DNA of 64,000 nt, from contig NZ_CP016210.1 in the NCBI RefSeq assembly GCF_001682385.1, forward strand, positions 2,108,001-2,172,000, written 5' to 3'. Both the position numbers and the translations under genes were made by a program. The notes beneath the pieces are model-generated. The model was not told the origin of the DNA, did not search any database, and was given only the letters and a program-made list of their open reading frames with translations. Source of the DNA: Azoarcus olearius (lineage in GTDB: Bacteria > Pseudomonadota > Gammaproteobacteria > Burkholderiales > Rhodocyclaceae). Shown in pieces: positions 59,389-64,000 of this stretch; position 1 is the stretch's first letter; each line of letters opens with the position of its first letter.

Positions 59389-60222
59389 TTGAATCCGCAC
59401 GACTATTGCCAGGACAAGGCCGCCAAGAGCGGCTCCAGCTTCTACTACAGCTTCATGTTCCTGCCGCCGGAGCGGCGCCAGGCGATCACCGCGCTGTACG
59501 CCTTCTGCCGTGAAGTGGACGACGTCGTGGACGAATGCCACGACGTCTCGCTTGCGCACATCAAGCTCGATTGGTGGCGGCAGGAGGTCGGCCGCGTGTT
59601 CGGCGGCACGCCCACTCATCCGGTAGGGCTGGCGTTGCAGGACGTGACCGCCCGCTTCCGGCTGCCGCAGGCGCGCCTGCTGGAGATCATCGACGGGATG
59701 GCGATGGATCTCAGCCAGTCCCGTTACCTCGATTTCAAGGGGCTGCAGCTCTACTGCTACCGCGTCGCCAGCGTGGTGGGGCTGCTCGCGGCCGAGATCT
59801 TCGGCTACACCGACCCCCGCACGCTCGACTACGCGCACGACCTCGGGCTGGCTTTCCAGCTCACCAACATCATCCGCGACGTGGGCGAGGATGCCCGCCG
59901 CGGCCGCATCTATCTGCCCATCGAAGACCTGCAACGTTTCCAGGTGCCGGCCAACGAGATCCTCGAAGCGCGCCATTCCGACCGCTTCGTGGCCTTGATG
60001 GCCTTTCAGGCCGAACGCGCCGAGGGCTACTACCACAGCGCATTCGCAAAGCTGCCCGCGGCCGACCGCAAGAGCCAGCGCCCTGGTCTGGTGATGGCCG
60101 CGATCTACCGCGCGCTGCTCGATGAAATCCGCCGCGACGGCTTCAAAGTGCTCGACCGCCGGACCTCGCTGACGCCGCTGCGCAAGGTGTGGCTGGCCGG
60201 CTGGACGTGGGTCAAGGGCTGA
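59389..60222 (+). CDS. hpnD: Presqualene diphosphate synthase HpnD
   Basis: 277 residues from a TTG start at 59389, chosen because NPHDYCQDKAAKSGSSFYYS is the conserved beginning and GGAG lies about 12 nt before it; any start further upstream lies in unrelated sequence. Aspartate motifs FCREVDDVVDEC and NIIRDVGEDARRGRIYLP. It joins two farnesyl diphosphates. Confidence 0.92.
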   Translation: MNPHDYCQDKAAKSGSSFYYSFMFLPPERRQAITALYAFCREVDDVVDECHDVSLAHIKLDWWRQEVGRVFGGTPTHPVGLALQDVTARFRLPQARLLEIIDGMAMDLSQSRYLDFKGLQLYCYRVASVVGLLAAEIFGYTDPRTLDYAHDLGLAFQLTNIIRDVGEDARRGRIYLPIEDLQRFQVPANEILEARHSDRFVALMAFQAERAEGYYHSAFAKLPAADRKSQRPGLVMAAIYRALLDEIRRDGFKVLDRRTSLTPLRKVWLAGWTWVKG

Positions 60223-60226
60223 GCCG

Positions 60227-61534
60227 ATGAGCGCGTCCGTTCCCGCGGTCGCCGTCATCGGCGCCGGTTACGCCGGGCTTGCGTGCGCAGTGGAGTTGGC
60301 GCGCCGGGGCGTGCATGTGTCCGTGTTCGAGCGCTCTCACACGCTGGGCGGTCGGGCGCGGGTGGTGCGCAAGGACGGTTGGGAGGTCGACAACGGCCAG
60401 CACATCCTGATTGGTGCCTACACCGAACTCACGCGCCTGTTGCGCCTCACGGGCGGCTCGCCCAAGCAGCTCGAGCGCCTGCCGCTGACGCTGCACGTGC
60501 CCGGCCACCTGCACCTGCGCGCGGCCAGCCTGCCGGCGCCGCTGCATCTCGCGGTGGGTTTGCTGCTGGCACGCGGATTGAGCGGCGCCGACCGGCTCGC
60601 GATGTTGCGGCTGATGCGCTGGCTGAAGGCGCAGTCCTTCGCCCCGGACCCCTCGATGACGGTGGCGGACATGCTGCTCGCCACTGCCCAGACGCCGAAA
60701 CTGACCGAGCTGGTGTGGGTGCCGCTGTGCGTAGCCGCGCTCAACACGCCGGCCGAATCCGCTTCCGCGCGGGTGTTCGCCGCGGTACTGCGTGACAGCC
60801 TTGCCTCTGGCGCCGCGGCAAGCGAGCTGCTGATCCCGCGGGTCGATCTGTCGGAGCTGTTCCCGGTTCCTGCGGCGCGCTTTCTCGCCACCCGGCGCGG
60901 CACGCTGCGTACCGGCAACGCGATCGACGCGATCACGCCTGGCGACGCGGGCTTCATGCTGGAAGGCGACCCCGGGCGGCGCCCGTGGAGCCAGGTGGTG
61001 GTGGCGACCGCGCCCTACCACGCCGCCGCGCTGCTGGCCTCCACCGGCGCGTGCGAGCGGCTGGCGGCGCAGATCGAGGCCTTGCCGCACGAGCCCATCG
61101 TCACCGTCTATCTCGCGTTCGGCGAAGGCGTGCGTCTGCCCGAGGCGATGATCGGCCTGGCGGGCGGTCCCGCGCAGTGGGCGTTCGACCGCGGCCAGCT
61201 TGGCGGGCGCGAAGGTCTGCTGGCCTGCGTCATCAGTGCCAGCGGCCCGCACGAGGCGATGCCCCGCGACGAACTGATCCTTGCAACCCACCGCCAGCTG
61301 GAAACCGCGCTTGGCCGCCGTCTGCCGGCGCTGAGCTGGTCGCAGGTGATCGTCGAGAAGCGGGCCACCTTCGCGTGCCGGCCGGGCCTTTTTCGACCCG
61401 ACATCCGTACCCCGCTGCCCGGCCTGTGGCTTGCGGGCGATTACGTCGAGTCGCCCTATCCGGCCACGCTGGAAACGGCCGTGCGCTCGGGCGTGGCCTG
61501 CGCCACCGGCATCCTCGCCCGCCTGGAGCGCTGA
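60227..61534 (+). CDS. hpnE: Hydroxysqualene dehydroxylase HpnE
   Basis: 435-residue FAD-dependent amine-oxidase-like enzyme giving squalene. FAD fold AVIGAGYAGLACAVELARRG (residues about 9-28), GGRARVV, and the C-terminal LAGDYVESPYPATLETAVRSG. Four bases after hpnD. No squalene-hopene cyclase is in the window. Confidence 0.93.
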   Translation: MSASVPAVAVIGAGYAGLACAVELARRGVHVSVFERSHTLGGRARVVRKDGWEVDNGQHILIGAYTELTRLLRLTGGSPKQLERLPLTLHVPGHLHLRAASLPAPLHLAVGLLLARGLSGADRLAMLRLMRWLKAQSFAPDPSMTVADMLLATAQTPKLTELVWVPLCVAALNTPAESASARVFAAVLRDSLASGAAASELLIPRVDLSELFPVPAARFLATRRGTLRTGNAIDAITPGDAGFMLEGDPGRRPWSQVVVATAPYHAAALLASTGACERLAAQIEALPHEPIVTVYLAFGEGVRLPEAMIGLAGGPAQWAFDRGQLGGREGLLACVISASGPHEAMPRDELILATHRQLETALGRRLPALSWSQVIVEKRATFACRPGLFRPDIRTPLPGLWLAGDYVESPYPATLETAVRSGVACATGILARLER

Positions 61535-61545
61535 GGCCCGCCCCT

Positions 61546-62670
61546 TCAGCCGCCGACATGGCGGAGGATGGCGTTGAGCATCGCGGCGCCGAGCCGCTTG
61601 CTGCGCGCACCGTTCCAGCCGACCAGTCCATCCGGCAGGTTGGCGTTGTCCTTGAACGGCATTTCCAGCGTCAGCGAGACGCAGCCGAAGCGATGCGCCA
61701 CCCACTTGCTTGCCAGGGTCAGCAATTCCTCGCCGAAACGGCCGGGCTGGTAGCCGTGCTGCCGTTGGAAGTCCGGGCTGGCGGCGGCGAAAGCCTCGAC
61801 GAAGGCGGCCTGCCGGGCTGCGGTGGCAGCGGTGAAGCCCGGTACCTCCTCGGCGGTGGAGAAGAACACGTAGGGCAGCGCCTCGTCGCCATGGATGTCC
61901 AGGAACAGGTCGCAGCCGCTCGCTTCCATCGCCGCGCGCAGATGGAACACCTCGGGGCTGCTGGTTTCGTCCGGGGCCAGCCATTCGCGGTTGAGGTTGC
62001 GCCCCGCGGCATTGGTGCGCAGGTTGCCATGGACCGCGCCGTCCGGATTCGCATTGGGCACGATGTGGAAGGTGGCGTGCTCGCGCAGCCGGCGTGCCAC
62101 GGGGTCGGCCGCGTCCAGCAGGCGTTCGAGCAGGCCTTCGATGAACCACTCGGCCATCGTTTCGCCGGGGTGCTGGCGGCCGACGATCCACACCACGGGG
62201 CGCCCGGGTAGTGCGCGCCCCACCGTGACGAGGTCGAGGTCGCGTTCTTCCACCGTGGCGCCGAGGCTACGACATTCGGCAAACGGCGAGGCGTCGGCCC
62301 AGGCGATCAGGTCGAGATGGCGCTCGTACGAGTAGGGCTCGAAATACGCGTAGTAGATGCTGTTGCGCTCGGGCGTGTGCTCGACGACGAGGCGGCCGTC
62401 CTGGTAATGCGTGGTGGGAATGCGGAACCAGTTGCGGCGATCGTAGGACGCCACGCAGCGGTAATCGGTCCAGCCGTCCGGATACGCGGCGCGATCGGCG
62501 TTCTCGAACACCAGCCGGACCGGCGTGCCCGCCGCATCCTGAAGCCGGAAATGGAACCACTGGCAGAAGGCCGCGGCGTTGTCCGCGCGCAGGCGCAGGC
62601 GAATGTCCTGCGGGTCGGCCAGGCTGACGACCTCGATCGCGCCGGCGTCGAAATTGGAACTGATCTTCAT
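61546..62670 (-). CDS. M14-family zinc carboxypeptidase
   Basis: 374 residues with an N-terminal beta-sandwich domain (about 1-115, typical of cytosolic carboxypeptidases) and a C-terminal M14 domain. Zinc ligands His and Glu in RQHPGE (about 168-173) and His in DIHGDEALP; catalytic Glu in LTLEMPFKD; Arg in NAAGRNLNREW. No signal peptide, so cytoplasmic. Start at 62670. Possible role in peptide or poly-amino-acid side-chain trimming. Confidence 0.88.
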   Translation of the reverse strand: MKISSNFDAGAIEVVSLADPQDIRLRLRADNAAAFCQWFHFRLQDAAGTPVRLVFENADRAAYPDGWTDYRCVASYDRRNWFRIPTTHYQDGRLVVEHTPERNSIYYAYFEPYSYERHLDLIAWADASPFAECRSLGATVEERDLDLVTVGRALPGRPVVWIVGRQHPGETMAEWFIEGLLERLLDAADPVARRLREHATFHIVPNANPDGAVHGNLRTNAAGRNLNREWLAPDETSSPEVFHLRAAMEASGCDLFLDIHGDEALPYVFFSTAEEVPGFTAATAARQAAFVEAFAAASPDFQRQHGYQPGRFGEELLTLASKWVAHRFGCVSLTLEMPFKDNANLPDGLVGWNGARSKRLGAAMLNAILRHVGG

Positions 62671-62699
62671 GGTGCCGCCCCCCCGTCCCCCGCCCGCGC

Positions 62700-63485
62700 T
62701 CAGTTCTGCCGCCGGCGGAATACCCAGCTGTGCTCGTCCGACGCTTCGGCCACAAAGGTGTAGCCGTCGCTGTCGAATGCCTTCAGGTCCTCGACCTCGT
62801 CCAGTTGCCGCTCGATCGCGTAGCGGCTCATCAGGCCCCGCGCGCGCTTGGCGTAGAAGCTGATGATCTTGTAGCGGCCGTCCTTCCAGTCTTCGAAGGT
62901 CGGGGTCACCAGGCGGCCCTTGAGCAGCTTGGGCTTGACCGACTTGAAGTACTCCTCGGAGGCCAGATTCACCAGCACCGCTTCGCGGCCAGCGGCGCGC
63001 TCGAGATCGAGCAGGCGATTGAGTTCGGTGGTGATGCGTTCGCCCCAGAAGGCGTAGAGGTCCTTGCCGCGGGGGTTGGAGAGTCGCGTGCCCATCTCCA
63101 GCCGATAGGGCTGCATCAGGTCGAGCGGACGCAACACACCATACAGCCCGGACAGGATGCGCAGATGATCCTGCGCCCAGGCCAGACCGTCCTCGCCCAG
63201 CGTGGTGGCGGCAAGACCCTCGTAGACGTCGCCGTTGAAGGCAAGGATGGCCTGCTTGGCGTTGTCCGGCGCAAACGGGCGTGACCAGGTCGCATAACGC
63301 GCAACGTTGAGGCTGGCGAGCTTGTCGGAGAGGCTCATCAGGCCGGCGATGTCGGCCGGCGTGCAGGTGCGCAGGATGTCGATGAGTTCGGCGGCGTCGT
63401 CGAGGAAGTCCGGCGTGGTGAAGCGTGCGGTGACAGGCGGCGTCTCGTAGTCGAGCGCCTTGGCGGGCGAGATGACGAAGATCAT
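62700..63485 (-). CDS. yaaA: Peroxide stress protein YaaA (UPF0246)
   Basis: 261 residues of the YaaA/DUF328 family, which limits iron-driven damage under peroxide stress. Conserved [36 protein letters not shown] and [13 protein letters not shown]. Upstream gap to bioA is 114 bp and carries both divergent promoters. Confidence 0.93.
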   Translation of the reverse strand: MIFVISPAKALDYETPPVTARFTTPDFLDDAAELIDILRTCTPADIAGLMSLSDKLASLNVARYATWSRPFAPDNAKQAILAFNGDVYEGLAATTLGEDGLAWAQDHLRILSGLYGVLRPLDLMQPYRLEMGTRLSNPRGKDLYAFWGERITTELNRLLDLERAAGREAVLVNLASEEYFKSVKPKLLKGRLVTPTFEDWKDGRYKIISFYAKRARGLMSRYAIERQLDEVEDLKAFDSDGYTFVAEASDEHSWVFRRRQN

Positions 63486-63599
63486 GGACGGAAGGAAATC
63501 TGGATGGATGGGGCGATGTTAGCAAAGTCGGCGGTTTGACAGCCCCTTCCCGATTGCGCACCATTGGCCGGTTTCGCCCTGCCCCAGACCCTGCATCCG

Positions 63600-64000
63600 A
63601 TGCCCTTCCAGTCCAGTTCCGACCTTCTGCAGCGCTCGCTCGCCGCAGTCTGGCACCCGTGCACCCAGATGAAGCACCACGAAACGCTGCCGCTGGTGCC
63701 CATCGTCCGCGGTGAAGGCGCCTGGCTGATCGACGCCGACGGACGCCGCCTGCTCGACGGCATCAGCTCGTGGTGGGTCAATCTCTTCGGACACTGCAAC
63801 CGCCGCATCAACGCCGCGCTGCGCGAACAGCTGGAAACGCTGGAGCACGTGATGCTGGCCGGCTTCACCCATCCGCCCGCGGTAGAACTGGCCGAACGGC
63901 TGGCCGCGCTGACCGGCCACCGTCTGGGCCACGCCTTCTATGCTTCCGACGGCGCCTCGGCGACCGAGATCGCGCTGAAGATGAGCGTGCATTACTGGCG
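63600..64000 (+). CDS. bioA: Adenosylmethionine-8-amino-7-oxononanoate aminotransferase (start only)
   Basis: First 133 residues of a PLP aminotransferase, cut by the window end. WHPCTQM and GRRLLDGISSWWVNLFGHCN are diagnostic for BioA, and YASDGASATEIALKMS is the phosphate-binding region. Biotin synthesis. The PLP lysine lies outside the window. Confidence 0.93.
   Translation, partial: MPFQSSSDLLQRSLAAVWHPCTQMKHHETLPLVPIVRGEGAWLIDADGRRLLDGISSWWVNLFGHCNRRINAALREQLETLEHVMLAGFTHPPAVELAERLAALTGHRLGHAFYASDGASATEIALKMSVHYW

Overview
The window comes from a GC-rich betaproteobacterium, most likely of the Rhodocyclales (Azoarcus, Thauera or Aromatoleum type). This is inferred from the gene content: a multicomponent phenol hydroxylase with a meta-cleavage pathway, a DmpR/XylR-type sigma-54 activator, hpnCDE squalene genes and a dif-integrated filamentous prophage. 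No 16S gene is present, so genus is not fixed.

Layout. 1-3321: AlkA-type glycosylase, type II NADH dehydrogenase and a LysR regulator. 3690-12306: a probable operon for an outer-membrane DUF1302 protein, a DUF1329 protein, a YCF48-like repeat protein, an RND/MMPL transporter, a universal stress protein and an unusual chemoreceptor. 12367-20506: the DmpR-type activator, then a sigma-54 promoter and genes dmpQ, dmpB, dmpKLMNOP that turn phenol into catechol and cleave the ring. 20764-24765: an array of five integron-type gene cassettes (attC sites, no integrase), most with toxin or defence-like domains, which lies between the upper and lower halves of the pathway. 25595-33723: the lower meta pathway (dmpC, E, H, I, F, G), a second extradiol dioxygenase, a short-chain dehydrogenase-like protein and a second tautomerase.

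33835-47301 is a mobile-element zone. A NYN-domain gene is followed by a complete filamentous prophage (Inoviridae type: repressor, Rep, ssDNA-binding protein, coat proteins, pIII, Zot) inserted by XerCD at a dif site, then an RluA-type pseudouridine synthase, tRNA-Leu(UAG), and a decayed 4.1-kb phage-derived island flanked by 24-bp direct repeats of the tRNA 3' end. 47398-50802: the four dTDP-rhamnose genes. 51031-54023: a periplasmic binding protein with a GGDEF/degenerate-EAL protein. 54030-58350: an ABC exporter with an AttH/CrtC-like lipoprotein-type partner. 58443-61534: hpnC, hpnD, hpnE. 61546-64000: M14-type carboxypeptidase, yaaA and the start of bioA.

How it works together. Phenol sensed by the DmpR-type protein should fire the sigma-54 promoter at 14455 and drive ring hydroxylation and cleavage. 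The lower pathway promoter near 25462 carries a three-part GGTATY repeat with exactly the same 22/10-bp spacing as the one beside the LysR gene at 3370, so that LysR protein probably links the DUF1302/DUF1329/RND operon with the lower pathway. A family of palindromic intergenic repeats, some carrying a nested hairpin insert with compensatory changes, is scattered through the catabolic region.
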